Shown: one piece after another, positions 45,991-59,180 of the stretch
How the letters are laid out: each line of letters starts with the position of its first letter
Numbering within the stretch: position 1 is the stretch's first letter
Source: Cymbidium sinense
Taxonomy: Eukaryota > Streptophyta > Magnoliopsida > Asparagales > Orchidaceae
Assembly: GCA_021442155.1 (NCBI GenBank)
Contig: CM038214.1
Coordinates: forward strand, 24,143,808-24,207,807
Direction: 5' to 3'
DNA: 64,000 nucleotides
Notes under the pieces: model-generated
What the model saw: the letters and a program-made list of their open reading frames with translations, nothing else
Databases searched by the model: none
Told to the model about the DNA's origin: nothing
Made by a program: the position numbers and the translations under genes

Positions 45991-46423
45991 CTAGAGGTGT
46001 TGGTGGATATGATGGTGGATATGGAGGTGGTGATTATGGAGGCAGCATCTAGAGGTGGGGACCTGGGAGGTGTATGGATCCGAGGTCTGGTGGATATGGA
46101 GGTGGTGGTTATGGAGGCGAGAGGCATGAGGTTACAACCGTGATGGTGAGAGGATAGATTGGGATACGGGAGGATCCCACTACTCCAGAGGTGAGGGTGG
46201 TTCTTATGGGAACTGAGAAATCAAGCACCATCCGACTATTACTTATGGAACTGTCTTACAAAGACATGGTTCCAGTTATCTAGGGTTTTTAATTTTCTCT
46301 ATGTGTGCTTATTTTTTGTCTATGTCATCACTTGTATCTTAGAAAACTTGGTCTCCTACATGGTTGATAAAATCTAAAAAAGAAGAAATATTGAAGCTGA
46401 ATTTATTCTCTATTAAAAAAAAA
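45991..46423 (+). pseudogene. GRP retrocopy, copy 8 (deeper 5' loss, internal duplication)
   Basis: Lacks the shared breakpoint and starts in the Gly-rich part (R-G-V-G-G-Y-D-G-G-Y-G-G). The block CTAGAGGTG ... GGATATGGAGGTGGTG occurs twice (about 45991-46050 and 46051-46110), an internal duplication of about 75-100 bp. A YDGG-like block and SRG are near 46160-46190. The GNWRN end is damaged. 3'UTR and A-run (46413-46423) are present. It differs from the other copies in its 5' limit, so it was rearranged after amplification. Confidence 0.8.
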
Positions 46424-47092
46424 CTTTAAACCCTAAACCTAAACCTAAACAAAACCTAAACCCTAAAAACCCAAAAAACCTTAAAATCATAAACCCTAAA
46501 CCCAAATCCTAAACCCTAAACCCTAAACTAACCTAAATCCTAAACCCTAAATACTAAGCCTTAAACCCTAAACCCTAAACTATAAAACCCAAACATAAAA
46601 TAAGAATAAAAAAACTAAAAATAAAATAAAATAAAAACTAAATAAGCACCTAAACCTAAAAAATAAATATTAAAATAAAACCTAAAAATAAATAATAAAA
46701 AAACCTAAACCCTAAACTTATTGAAAAATTAAACCTAAAATAAATTAAAAAAAATAAACCTAAACCTATACTAAAATAAACAAAACTAAAATAAATAAAA
46801 TCGAAACCTAAACCTAAACCCCAAATAAAATAAATAAATTAAATTAAATTAGAAATAAATCTAAACCTAAACTAAAAAATAAAACTTTAAAATAAACTAA
46901 AATAAAACCTAAAACTAAAAATAAAAAAATAAAACCAAAACCTAAGAAACTAAAAATAAAAATAAACTACAAAATAAACCTAAACCTAAACCTAAACCAA
47001 AAAAATAAACTAAAACAAAAAACCTAAACTAAAATAAATAAACCTAAAATAAATAAACTAAACTAAATAAGAATAAAAATAAACCTACAATA
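46424..47092. repeat. CCCTAAA tract and AATAAA-type monomer
   Basis: CCCTAAA variants to about 46600, then the monomer (ACTAAATAAGCACCTAAACC near 46636). It is interrupted at 47092 by the RTE fragment. Confidence 0.82.
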
Positions 47093-47176
47093 ACAACAAC
47101 AAGAAGCATTTATCCCACTAAGTGGGGTCGGCTACATGAATCCTACATCTCCATTGTTCCTATTATATGTCAAATT
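47093..47176 (-). mobile_element. RTE LINE 3'-terminal fragment
   Basis: About 84 bp: AATAACAACAACAAGAAGC, TTTATCCCACTAAGTGGGG and ATGAATCCTACATCTCC. It is the extreme 3' end of the RTE on the minus strand and lies inside the monomer, which resumes after it (AATAAAAATAAACCTAAATA). Confidence 0.85.
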
Positions 47177-48760
47177 TTAATACAAATAAAAATAAACCTA
47201 AATAAAATAAACTAAATAAATAAAAAATAAACTAAATAAACATAAACCTACTGGTTTACTTAATTTTAAAAAAATAAATAAAATAAAACCCTAACCCTAA
47301 TCCCTAAACCCTAAACTATAAACCCTAAACCTATAACCCTAACCCCTGAACCCTAAACCCTAAAACCTTTAACCCTAAACCAAAACCCAAAACCCTAAAA
47401 CCCAAAACCCTTAATCCTACAACCTAAACCCTAAAACCTACAACCATAAACACTAAACACTAAACCACAAAACCTAAACCCAAACCTAAACCCTAAACCT
47501 TAAACCCTAAACACTAAAAACCTAAAAACCTAAAACCTAAAACATAAAAACCTAAACTTAAACTAAATAAAACCTAAAAATAAAATAAATAAAAACACCT
47601 AAACCTAAATTAAATAAAAATAAAATTAAATAAAAAAATTAAATTAAATAAAAACCTAAACTAAAACCAAAACCAAAACCAAAACCTAAACCTAAAAAAA
47701 AAATAATAAATAAAACCTAAACTAAACTAAAAAATAAAATAAACCTAAAAATAAAAAATAAAAAATAAAATAAAAATTAAATGTAAAATAAAAATAAAAT
47801 AAAATGAAAACTAACTAAAAACCTAAACCTAAAAAATAAAAATAAAAAAACCCATAAATAAGTAAAAAATAAATCCTAAACCCTAAACTAAAAAAAAACC
47901 TAAACTTAAAATAAATAAATAAAATAAACCTAAACCTAAACTAAAATAAACTAAACTAAAATAAATGAAACCTAAACCTAAACTTAAAATATACTAAACC
48001 TAAACTCTAAACTAAATAAAGTAAAAAAAATAAACCTAAAAATAAACCTAAAATAAAAACCTAAAACCTAAACCTAAAAAAATAAAATAAAAATCCAAAC
48101 ATAAATCTAAAAATAATTAATAAAACCTAAACCTAAAATATAAAATAAGAAAAATACTAAACTAAAAAATAAACATAAACCTAAACCTAAACCTGAAAGA
48201 TAAACTAAAATAAAAAACCTAAACTAAAATAAATAAACCTAAAAGAAATAAACTAAACTATATAAAAAATAAACCTAAAAAAAAATAAAATAAGGTAAAA
48301 TAAATAAAAAATAAACTACATAAACTAAATAAACCTAAACCTACCGGTTTACTTAAATGTTTTAAAAAAAAACCCAAAACACTAAACCCTAAACCCTAAA
48401 CCCTAAATCCTAAAACCTAAACCCAAAACCTGAAACCCTAAAATAAATCTTAAACCCAAATCCCTAAACTTACAACCCTAAATAATAAAAAAATCTTAAC
48501 CTTAAACCCTAAAACTAATCATAAACCCTAAACCCAAAACTAAATCCTAAACCCTAAATCCTAAACCCTAAACCCTAATCCCTAAACCCTTAAAAATTTT
48601 AAACCCTAAACCCTAAAACTTAAAAAATCCTAAACCCTAAACCCTAAATAAAAAAAAACCCTAACCCAAAATTCTAAAACATAAACCCTAAATCCTAAAC
48701 CTTAAACCTTAAACCTAAACCTAAACCTAAACCCTAAACCTAAACCTCAACTAAACTAAA
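47177..48760. repeat. Two junction motifs with CCCTAAA tracts and one full monomer
   Basis: Motif at 47252 (GGTTTACTTAATTTTAAAAA), CCCTAAA to about 47530, a complete monomer 47530-48345, motif at 48346, CCCTAAA to 48760. This is the clearest single higher-order unit, about 1.1 kb from motif to motif. Confidence 0.85.
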
Positions 48761-51700
48761 TAAAATAAACCAAACATAAACCAAAATTAAAAATTAAATA
48801 AATAAAACAAATAAACATAATATAAAAAAATAAAATAAAAACTAAAAATAAATAAATAAAATAAAATAAACTAAACTAATAAAACCTAAACCTAAACTAA
48901 ATAAACTAAAATAAACTAAATAAATAAATTAAAATAAACTAAACTAAATTAACCTAAATAAACATAAACCTAAACTAAAATAAAATAAACTAAACTAAAT
49001 AAACTAAACTAAATAAACCAAACCTAAAAATAAACTAAATAAACTTAATAAATAAAAACAAAACTAAATAAAAAAACCTAATCAAAATAAATAAAACCTA
49101 AACTAAATAAATAAACCTAAACAAAAAATAAACTAAAGTAAAGTAAACTAAACTAAACAAAAATAAAACTAAACCTAAACTACATAAACTTAAACCTAAA
49201 TAAATAAATAAACTAAAATAAAATAACTAAACCTAAACTAAATAAAAATAAACCTAAAATATAAAATAAATAAACTAAACTAAATAAATAAACCTAAATT
49301 AAATAAATAAAACTAAAATAAAAATAAACCTAAACCTAAACTAAACTAAAAAAATAAATAAACCAAACTAAAATAAAAAATAAACTAAATAAATAAACCT
49401 AAAATAAATAAAATAAACCTAAACCTAAACCTAAATAAACCTAAAAAACTTAAACTAAAATAAACATAAACTAAAACTAAATAAAATAAACTAAAATAAA
49501 TCAACCTAGGCTTAAATAAACTAAACCAAAACTAAATAAACCTAAACCTAAATAAAACCAAAATCTAAACAAAACCTATACGTAAACTTAAATAAACCTA
49601 AAATAAAAAAAACCTAAATCTAAACTTATACCTAAACCTAAACTTAAAAAAAAACCTAAACTAAATAAAACTTAAACTAAATAACCTAAACTAAAACTTA
49701 AGCTTAAACTAAATAACAATAAACTAAATAATAAATAAAATAAATCTAAACCTAAATAAACTAAACTAAACTAAGCTAAATAAATAAATAAATAAAACTA
49801 AACTAAAATAATAAACTAAGTAAAACTTAAAACCTAAACTAAAATAAATAAAATTAATAAATGAACTAAACTAAACTTAAACCTAAACCTAAACCTAAAA
49901 ATAAATCCTAAACTAGATAAATAAACTAAATAAAATAAACTAAATAAATTAAACTAAATAAATAAACATAAACCTAAAAAAATAAACCTAAATAAAAATA
50001 AAATAAAACTTAAATGTAAACCTAAACCTAGACCTAAACCTAAACTTAAACTAAACTAAAACCTAAACCATATCCTAAACCTAAACCTAAACCTAAACCT
50101 AAACTAAATTAAACTAAATAAAAAGAAAATAAACTAAACTAAAAATAAACTAAATAAACAAAACTAAATAAATTAACCTAAACCTAAACTAAACTAAAAA
50201 TAAATAAAAATAAAACTAAAGTAAATAAATAAATAAAAAATAAACCTAAACTAAACTAAACTAAATAATCCTAAACTAATATAAACTAAACTAAATAAAC
50301 CAAAACCTATACCTAAACCTAAACCTAAACTTAAACTAAAGAATGTAAACTGATAAAATAAAAAAACTAAATAAAATAAACATAAACCTAAACCTAAACC
50401 TTAACTAAATAAATAAAATAAAATAAAATAAACTAAATAAACCTAAACCTAAACTAAATAAATAAACTAAAATAAACCTAAATTAAATATACGTAAACTG
50501 AACTAAATAAACCTAAAAAATCTAACCTAAACACAAACTAAACTAAACTAAAATTAATTAAATAAAATAAACCTAAACCTAAACTAAATAAAATAAACCT
50601 AAACTAAACTAAACTAAACTAAATAAAACCTAAAAAATAAAACATAAAACCTAAAACCTAAACTAAAATAAACCTAAACCTAAACCTAAACCTAAAAGTA
50701 AACCTAAATAAACTAAAACCTAAACCTAAACCTAAATAAATAAACTAAACTAAACTAAAATGAACCTAAACCTAAACATAAAATAAATAAATAAATAATC
50801 CTAAACCTAAACCTAAACCTAAACCTAAACCTAAAATAAACCTGAACCTAAAAAAATAAACCTAATGTAAACTTAAACCAAAACCTAAACAAAACTAAAT
50901 AAATGTAAACCTAAATAAACTAAAACTAAATAAACCAAACCTAAATAAACTAAATAAACTAAACTAAATAAAAACAAACCTAAACCTAAATAAATAAACC
51001 TAAATAAACCTAAAGTAAAAAATAAATCTAAACCTAAACCTAAACCTAAACCTAAATAAATAAACTAAAATAAATAAACTAAACTTAAATAAATAAACCT
51101 AAACCTAAACCTAAACCTAAACCTAAATAAACTTAAACTAAATAAATAAACTTAAAAAACCTAAACCTAAACTAAAAAACCTAAACCTAATAAACAAAAT
51201 AAACCTAAAATAAACTAAAAAAATTAAACCTAAATTTAAACCTAAAAAACCTAAAAACATAAACTAAACTAAACTAAAATAAACCTAAACTAAATCTAAA
51301 CCTAAACCTAAAATAAATAAATTAAACCTAAACTAAAATAAACCTAAACCTAAACCTAAACTAAACTAAACTGAACAAAAAAAACCTAAACCTAAACCTC
51401 AACCAAAATTTAAACCTAAATCTAAACTAAATAAACTAAAATAAACCTAAATCTAAACCTAAACCTAAACCTAAATAAAACAAACCTAAACTAAATAAAA
51501 AATAAATAAACCTAAATCTAAAATAAACCTAAACCTAAACAAAACTAAAAATAAACCTAAACCTAAACCTAAACCTAAACTAAACTAAGCTAAACTAAAA
51601 AAAAATAAAATAAATAAACTAAAACTTAAAATAAATCTAAACCTAAACCTAAATAAACTAAACTAAATAAATAAACCTAAACTAAACTAAACTAAACTAA

Positions 51701-53293
51701 ATTAAGCTAAATAAACCTAAACCTAAGATAAACTAAATAAACTATATAAAAACAAACCTAAACCTAAACCTAATCCTAAACAAAACCTAAACCTAAACCT
51801 AAACCTAAACTAAATAAACCTAAACTTAAACCTAAACCAAAACTAAACTAAACCTAAACCTTAACTAAAATAAACTAGACTAATAAACTAAATACACCTA
51901 AACTAAACTAAAATAAACTAAATAAAATAATCCTAAACCTAAACCTAAACCTAAAATAAATAAATTAAAATATATAAAACTAAATTAAAAAAATAAATAA
52001 ACTAAACTAAATTAACTAAATAAAACCTAAACCTAAACCTAAACTAAACTAAACCTAAACCTAAACTAAAAAAACTAAAATAAACTAAAACCTAAATGAA
52101 ACCTAAACTTAAACTTAAACTAAATAATCAAAATAAACTAAACTAAATAAACCTAAACCTAAACTAAATAAAATAAACCTAAACATAAACCTAAACTAAA
52201 ATAAATAAATAAACCTAAACCTAAAATAGAAAATAAACCTAAATAAACCTAAATCAAAACCTAAACCTATACCAAAATAAATAAACTAAACTAAATAAAA
52301 ATAAAATAAATAAACCTAAACTAAACTAAATAAACCTAAAGCTAAACCTAAACCTAAACTAAAATAAACAAAATAAAATAAACTAAATAAATAAACCAAA
52401 ACTAAACTAATTAAACCTAAATGTAAACCTAAAACTAAATAAATAAACCTAAAAAACTAAACCAAAACCTAAACCTAAAAAAAATAAATAAATAAATATA
52501 TAAATTTAAACCTAAACCCAAACATAAAAATAAAATAAAAACAAAATAAACTTAACTAAAATAAACCTAAATAAATAAACCTAAGCCTAAACCTAAACCT
52601 AAACTAAAATAAATAAACCTAAAAAATAAAGAAAATAAAAAATAAATAAACCTAAACCTAAACCTAAATAAATTAAATAAATAAAAACCTAAACCTAAAC
52701 TAAACTAAATAAACTAAAACCTAAATAAAATAAACCTGAAACCTAAACCTAATCCTAAACCTAAACCTAAACTAAATAAACCTAAACCTAAACTAAATAA
52801 ACTAAAACCTAAACTAAATAAATAAACCTAAACCTAAACTTAAACCTAAAATTTAAAATAAAAACCTAAAACCTAAAGCTAAAATAAAAACCTAAACTTA
52901 AACCTAAAACTAAAAAATCAAAACCTAAACCTAAAAATGAAAATAAAAATAAAACTAAACTAAAAATAAAACTAAACCTTAAAAAAATAAAACCTAAAAA
53001 TAAACCTAAACTAAAAACCAAAAATGTAAACAAAAAAAATAAATAAAAACTTAAAGCTAAACCTAAAATTAAAAAAAACAAAACTTTAAAAATTAAATAA
53101 AAATAAAACCCAACTAAAAATTTAATCTAAACATAAACCTAAACCTAAAAAAAACTAAAATAAAAAACCTAAGCTAAAATAAACCTAAAATAAATATACT
53201 AAACTAAATAAAAATAAAAAATAAGCCTGAATAAAAATAAAAAATAAAATAAACTAAAATATATAAAAGATGAACTAAATAAACCTAAACCTA
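48761..53293. repeat. Longest CTAAACTAAATAAA/CCTAAACC array
   Basis: About 4.5 kb with very few G, built of CTAAA, CCTAAA and AATAAA words without CCCTAAA tracts. The last 450 bp again match the end of the monomer and lead to the motif at 53294. The minus-strand 71-codon frame at 52866-53081 is F/L-rich and is only the complement of the repeat. Confidence 0.85.
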
Positions 53294-53689
53294 CCAGTTT
53301 ACTTTATTAAAAAATAACCCTAAATCCAAAATCCTAAACCCAAACTAAACCCTAAACCCTAAACAAAAAATCTAATCAAACCCTAAACCATAAAAAACCC
53401 TAAACACAAAACTCTAAACCCTAAACTCTAAACCCTAAACCCTAAACCCTAAACTTTAAACCATAACCCTAACCCTAAAACCTAAACCCTAATAATATAA
53501 ACCCTAAAACCCTAAACCCTAAACCCTAAACCCTAAACCCTAAACCTTAAACTCTAAATGCTAAACCAACCCTAAACCCTAATCCTAAACCCTAAACCAT
53601 AAACCCCAAACCCTAAAGCTAAATCGAAAGTATCTAAATAAATTAAAAAATAACCCTAAAACCTAATAAACTTAAAGCTAAATCAACCC
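53294..53689. repeat. Junction motif, CCCTAAA tract and pre-GRP spacer
   Basis: AGTTTACTTTATTAAAAAAT, CCCTAAA variants, then AGTATCTAAATAAATTAAAA at about 53628. The same order and the same AGTATC variant occur before 61348. Confidence 0.82.
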
Positions 53690-54152
53690 TAAAATGGCGA
53701 ACCTTGACAGAAACATTAACCGTGCTCAAGATTTGGTAGGAGGTTAAGCAGAGGCTGGGCAAGGAGGCAGCACAAAGGGTGGTGGGGATCTAGAGGAGTT
53801 GGATATGGAGGTGGTGGTCGAAAAGGGTTATGGAAGTGGAGGAGTGATAGAGGTTTTTGTGGTGGTGAGGGAGGGAGATATGATGGAGGATCCCATTACT
53901 CGAGAGGCCAGGGTGGTTTTGATGGGAACAAGAGAAACTAAAGAATGTCCGATCTGATCTGCTGCTTATAGAACTGTGCCTTTATAGTAGAGACGGTTCT
54001 ACATTTTTGAGGCTATTGATTTGCTCTACGCATGCTTATTTTTTATCTATGTCATCGCTTATGTCATTGAGAACTTGGTGTGTAAGTTGATTCATGAAAT
54101 AAAAAGTAAGAAATGTTGTATTGGAATTTTTCTCTGTTTAAAAAAAAAAAAA
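53690..54152 (+). pseudogene. GRP retrocopy, copy 9
   Basis: Starts AAAATGGCGAACCTTGACAG at the shared breakpoint, with N-L-D-R-N-I-N-R/V and then Gly-rich codons (G-G-G-S-R-G-V-G-Y-G-G-G-G from about 53784). The YDGGSHYSRGQGG block lies at 53880-53915, and GNKRN-stop (W to K/R change, GGGAACAAGAGAAACTAA) at 53925-53942. The 3'UTR is kept and ends in a 13-bp A-run. It is closest to copy 10 in spacer and in the following array, so the two probably belong to one duplicated segment. Confidence 0.85.
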
Positions 54153-54350
54153 CCAAAGCCCAAACTAAAAATGAACCTAACCTAAAACTTAAACCCTAGA
54201 CCCTAAACCCTAAAAATAATAAAAATAAAATAAAATAAAAAAACCCTAAACCTATAAGCTAAACCTTAAAACTAACCCTAATCCTTAAACTCTAACCCTA
54301 CAACCTTAAACCCTAAACCCTAAACTCCAAACCCTAAACCCTAAACCCTA
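54153..54350. repeat. CCCTAAA tract after GRP copy 9
   Basis: Heptamers with a short ATAATAAAAATAAAATAAAA insert near 54213, in the same place as in the segments at 1509-1735 and 61840-62045. Confidence 0.85.
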
Positions 54351-55265
54351 ATAAGAAACTAATAAAACACTAAACTAAACTAACTAAAACTAAAACTAAT
54401 AAACTAATAATAAATAAAAGCTAATTATAAACTAAAATAAAAATTAATAAAACTAACTAAACTAAACTAACTAAATAAATACTAAAAAACTAATAAACTA
54501 ATAATAACAAAAACTAACTAAACTAATGAACAAACTAATAACTAAATTAAACATAAACAAAAAAACCCCTCTAATAAACTAAGTAAAAATAAATTAAACT
54601 AATAAAAATAATAAAAACTAAACTAAACCTAAACTATTAACTAAAACTAAACTAATAAACTAACTAAATTAAACCCTAATAAATAACTAACTAATAATAA
54701 TAACTAACAAATAAACCTAAACCCTAAACATAACTAACCTATTAAATAATTAAATAATAATAAAACTAAACCCAATAACTAAACTAATAATAACTAAACT
54801 AACTAAACAAAAACTAATAACTAATAAATAAACTTAATAATTAATAAAAAAACTAATAATAATAAGTAACTAATAACTAAAACTAATAACTAAACTAAAT
54901 TAATAAACTAATAAACTAACTAAATAATAATAACTAAAACTAATAATAAAACTAAAGAAACTAATAAACTAAAACTAAATAACTAATAATATAACACTAA
55001 ACTAATAAACTAATAAAAAATTAAACTAAATAAAATTAATAACTAAACTAATAATAATAATAATAAACTAAACTAATAATAAAATAAAATAATAAAGAAA
55101 CCTAAATAAATATGAATCTAATAATAATAAATAAAACCTAAGAAACTAACTAGTAATAATAAACTATAAAAAACTAACTAAACTAATAAACTAATAAATA
55201 ATAATAATAATAATAAATAAACTAAACTAAAAACTAATAATACTTAAAAAAAACACTAAATAATA
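54351..55265. repeat. ACTAA/AATAATAA array, copy 2
   Basis: Starts AATAAGAAACTAATAAAACACTAAACT and follows the word order of the array at 62046 for hundreds of bases (for example CTAACATAATAAATAACT-like words near 54740 and 62445). Confidence 0.82.
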
Positions 55266-55869
55266 ATAAAACAAAATAACATAAAAACTAAAACCTAAAC
55301 TAAATAATTAAACCTAAACCTAAAACTAAACATAAACCTAAAACCTAAATTAAAACCTAAAAAATAAAATAAATAAACAAAATAAACCTAAACCTAAACT
55401 AAACTAAATAAACTAAACTAAAAATAAACTTAAAATAAACCTAAACCTAAACCTAAACCCTAAACTAAACTAAACCTAAACCATAAACCTAAACTAAATA
55501 AACTAAACAAAAACTAAATAAACTAAACTAAATAAAATAAACATAAACCTAAACCTAAACCTAAACCTAAACCTAAATCTAAACCTAAACATAAACCTAA
55601 ACCTAATTCTGAACTAAATAAATAAACTAAATGAAATAAAAAAAACTAAACATAAACTAAACCAAAATAAATAAACCTAAAATAAAAAATAAATTAAGCT
55701 AAAAAAAATAAAATCTAAACTAAACCTAAATCATACTAACCTAAAAAACTAAAAATAAACCAAACCTAAACCTAAACCTAAATAAAAAAAATAAACTAAA
55801 TAAATAAATAAACTAAATAAACCTAAACTAAAATAAATAAATAAAAATAAACTAAATAAACCTAAACTA
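55266..55869. repeat. CCTAAACC/CTAAA array
   Basis: Shares word order with 62961-63545, including TAAACTAAACTAAAAATAAAC near 55402 and 63117. It is part of the large segmental duplication. Confidence 0.75.
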
Positions 55870-57420
55870 AACTAAATATCCTAAACTAAAATCCTAAAAT
55901 AAAATAAACTAAATAAAACCTAAACCTAAATAAACATAAAGATAAAGAAATAAAATTAACTAAACTAAATAAATAAACCTAAACTAAATAAAATAAACTA
56001 AACTAAAATAAACCTAAACCTACACCTAAACTAAACTAAATAAATAAAACCCTAAACCTAAACCTAAAAATTAACTAAAACTAAATAAAACTAAATAAAC
56101 CTAAACCTAAAATAAAATATCTAAACTAAATAAATAAACTAAATAAATAAATAAAAAAATAAACCTAAACTAAACCTAAACTAAATAAAGTAACTAAATA
56201 AACCCTAAACCTAAAATAAAATAAAACTAAATAAACTAAACTAAAAACCTAAACAAACCCAAACTAAATAAACTAAATAAATAAACCTAAACCTAAACAT
56301 AAATAAACTAAATAAATAAACCTAAACCTAAAAGTAAATAAATAAACCAAATAAATAAATAAAAATAAACCTATATTAAATAAACATAAACCTAAACCCT
56401 AAACCCAAAATAAAATAAAACTAAATAAACTAAACTAAATAAAACCTAAACTAAAACTAAATAAATAAACATAAATAACCTAAATAAATAAAAAAATAAA
56501 ACATAAACTAAGCTAAAATAAATAAACCAAAACCTAAACTCAAAATAAACCAAATAAATAAACATAAATAAAACTAAATAAATAAATAAAACTAATAAAA
56601 TAAAACAAAATATAAAAGGAAAATAAATGAACATAAACCTAAAAATAAGAAACCTAAACTAAACAAACCTAAATAAACTTAAATCTAAACCTAAATAGAA
56701 ACCTAAACCTAAATAAACTAAACTACAAAAAAAATAAACCTAAACCAAAATGAAAATTAAATAAACCTAAACTAAACCTAAACCTAAACCTAAAATCAAA
56801 ACTAAATAAAATAAACCTAATAAAACCTAAACCTAAACTAAATAAACTAAACTAAATAAACAAAAAATATAAATAAGAGAAAATAAATAAAACCTATACC
56901 TAAACCTCAAACCTAAACTAAATAAACCTAAACCTAAACTAAATAAACTAAAAATTAAATAAAATAAACTATCCTATACTAAAATAACTAAAAATAAATA
57001 ATAAATAAATAAAACCTAAACCTAAAGTAAACCTCAACCTAAAAAACTAAACCTATGTAAACATCAACTAGACTAAAAGAAAACCAAAACTAAACTAAAA
57101 TAAAAAATAAACTAAAATAAAAAATAAAACATAAACCTAAACCTAAACTAAAAAAATAAACTATACAAATAAATAATAAAATAAACCAAAATAAACCTAT
57201 ACCTAAACTAAACTAAAAATAAAAACCTAAAAAATAAATAAAACATAAACTAAAATAAAATTAAAAAGATAAACTAAACTAAAAATAAATATACCTAAAC
57301 CAAAACCTAAACTACATAAAAAAACTTAAACCTAAACTTAATCCTAATTAAAATAAAACCCTAAACCCTAAACCCTAAACTCTAAACCCTAAATTCTAAA
57401 CACTAAACCCTAAACCATAA
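55870..57420. repeat. Tandem duplication of about 1.6 kb, first copy
   Basis: From AATATCCTAAACT (55875) to CTTAATCCTAATTAAAATAA with a CCCTAAA tract (57337-57420). It is paralleled by 57453-59180 in the same order. Shared landmarks are CCTAAACCTACACC, ATAAACCAAATAAATAAATA, AAAATATAAAAGGAAAATAAATGAAC and AACTATCCTATACTAAAATA (some split for length). Confidence 0.8.
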
Positions 57421-57452
57421 ACCTAAATCATAACCTAAAACCTAAATCTAAA

Positions 57453-59180
57453 CTAAACTAAATATCCTAAACTAAAAACCTAAAATAAAATAAACTAAAT
57501 AAAACCTAAACCTAAATAAACCTAAAGATAAACAAATAAAATAAACTAAACTAAATAAATAAACCTAAACTAAATAAAATAAACTAAACTAAAATAAACC
57601 TAAACCTACACCTAAACTAAAACTAAATAAACCTAAAGCCTAAACCTAAACCTAAAAATTAACTAAACCGCACCTAAATAAAACTAAATAAAACCTAAAC
57701 CTAAAATAAAATATCTAAACTAAATAAATAAACTAACTAAATAAATAAAAATAAACCTAAACTAAACCTAAACTAAATAAAGCTAACCCTAAACCCTAAA
57801 CCTAAAATAAAATAAAACTAAATAAACTAAATTAAATAAAACCTAAACCTAAACCCAAACTTAAATAAACTAAATAAATAAACCTAAACCTAAACATAAA
57901 TAAATAAATAAACTAAATAAATAAACCTAAACCTAAAAGTAAATAAATAAACCAAATAAATAAATAAAAATAAACCTATATTAAATAAACCTAAACCTAA
58001 ACCCTAAACCCAAAATAAAATAAAACTAAATAACAAAACTAAATAAAACCTAAACTTAAAACTAAATAAATAAATAAACTAAATAAATAAACATAAACCT
58101 AAACCTAAATAAATAAGTAAACAAAATAAATGAACATAAACCTAAGCTTAAACCTAAACTAAACTAAATAAAATAAAACCTAAATAAATAAATAAATAAA
58201 ACCTAAACCTAAACCAAAACCTAAACTAAATAAAACTAAAAACTAAATAAACCTAAAAATAAAAAAACTAATCTAAACAAAAATAAATAAACCAAAACCT
58301 AAACTCAAAATAAACCAAATAAATAAATATAAATAAAACTAAATAAATAAAGAAAACTAATAAAATAAAACAAAATATAAAAGGAAAATAAATGAACCTA
58401 AACCTAAAAATGAGAAACCTAAACTAAACAAACCTAAATAAACTTAAATCTAAACCTAAACTGAAACCTAAACCTAAATAAACTAAACTACAAAAAATAA
58501 ACCTAAACCAAAATAAAAATTAAATAAACCTAAACTAAACCTAAACCTAAACCTAAAATAAAAACTAAATTAAATAAACCTAATAAAACCTAAACCTAAA
58601 CTAAATAAACTAAACTAAATAAACAAAAAATATAAATAAAAAAATAAATAAATAAAACCTATACCTAAACCTCAAACCTAAACTAAATAAACCTAAACCT
58701 AAACTAAATAAACTAATAACTAAATAAAATAAACTATCCTATACTAAAATAACTAAAAATAAATAATAAATAAATAAAACCTAAACCTAAATTAAACCTC
58801 AACCTAAAAAAATAAACCTATGTAAACATAAACTAAACTAAAAAAAACCAAAACTAAACTAAAATAAAAAATAAACTAAAATAAAAAATAAAACATAAAC
58901 CTAAACCTAAACTAAAAAAATAAACTATACAAATAAATAATAAAATAAACCAAAATTAACCTATACCTAAAATAAACTAAAAATAAAAACCTAAAAAATA
59001 AATAAAACACAAACTAAAATAAAATTAAAAAGGTAAACTAAACTAAAAATAAATATACCTAAACCAAAACCTAAACTACATAAAAAAACTTAAACTTAAA
59101 CTTAATCCTAATTAAAATAAAACCCTAAACCCTAAACCCTAAACTCTAAACCCTAAATTCTAAACACTAAACCCCAAACC
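57453..59180. repeat. Tandem duplication of about 1.6 kb, second copy
   Basis: Offset from the first copy is 1586 bp at the left landmark and 1764 bp at the right one, so this copy has a net gain of about 180 bp, placed near 58050-58260. It ends with CCCTAAACTCTAAACC as in the first copy. Confidence 0.8.

Noticed and set aside
52866..53081. Minus-strand F/L-rich 71-codon frame (and a similar one at 56446-56634)
   Set aside because: Pure complement of AATAAA/CCTAAA repeat; low complexity and no conservation between monomers.
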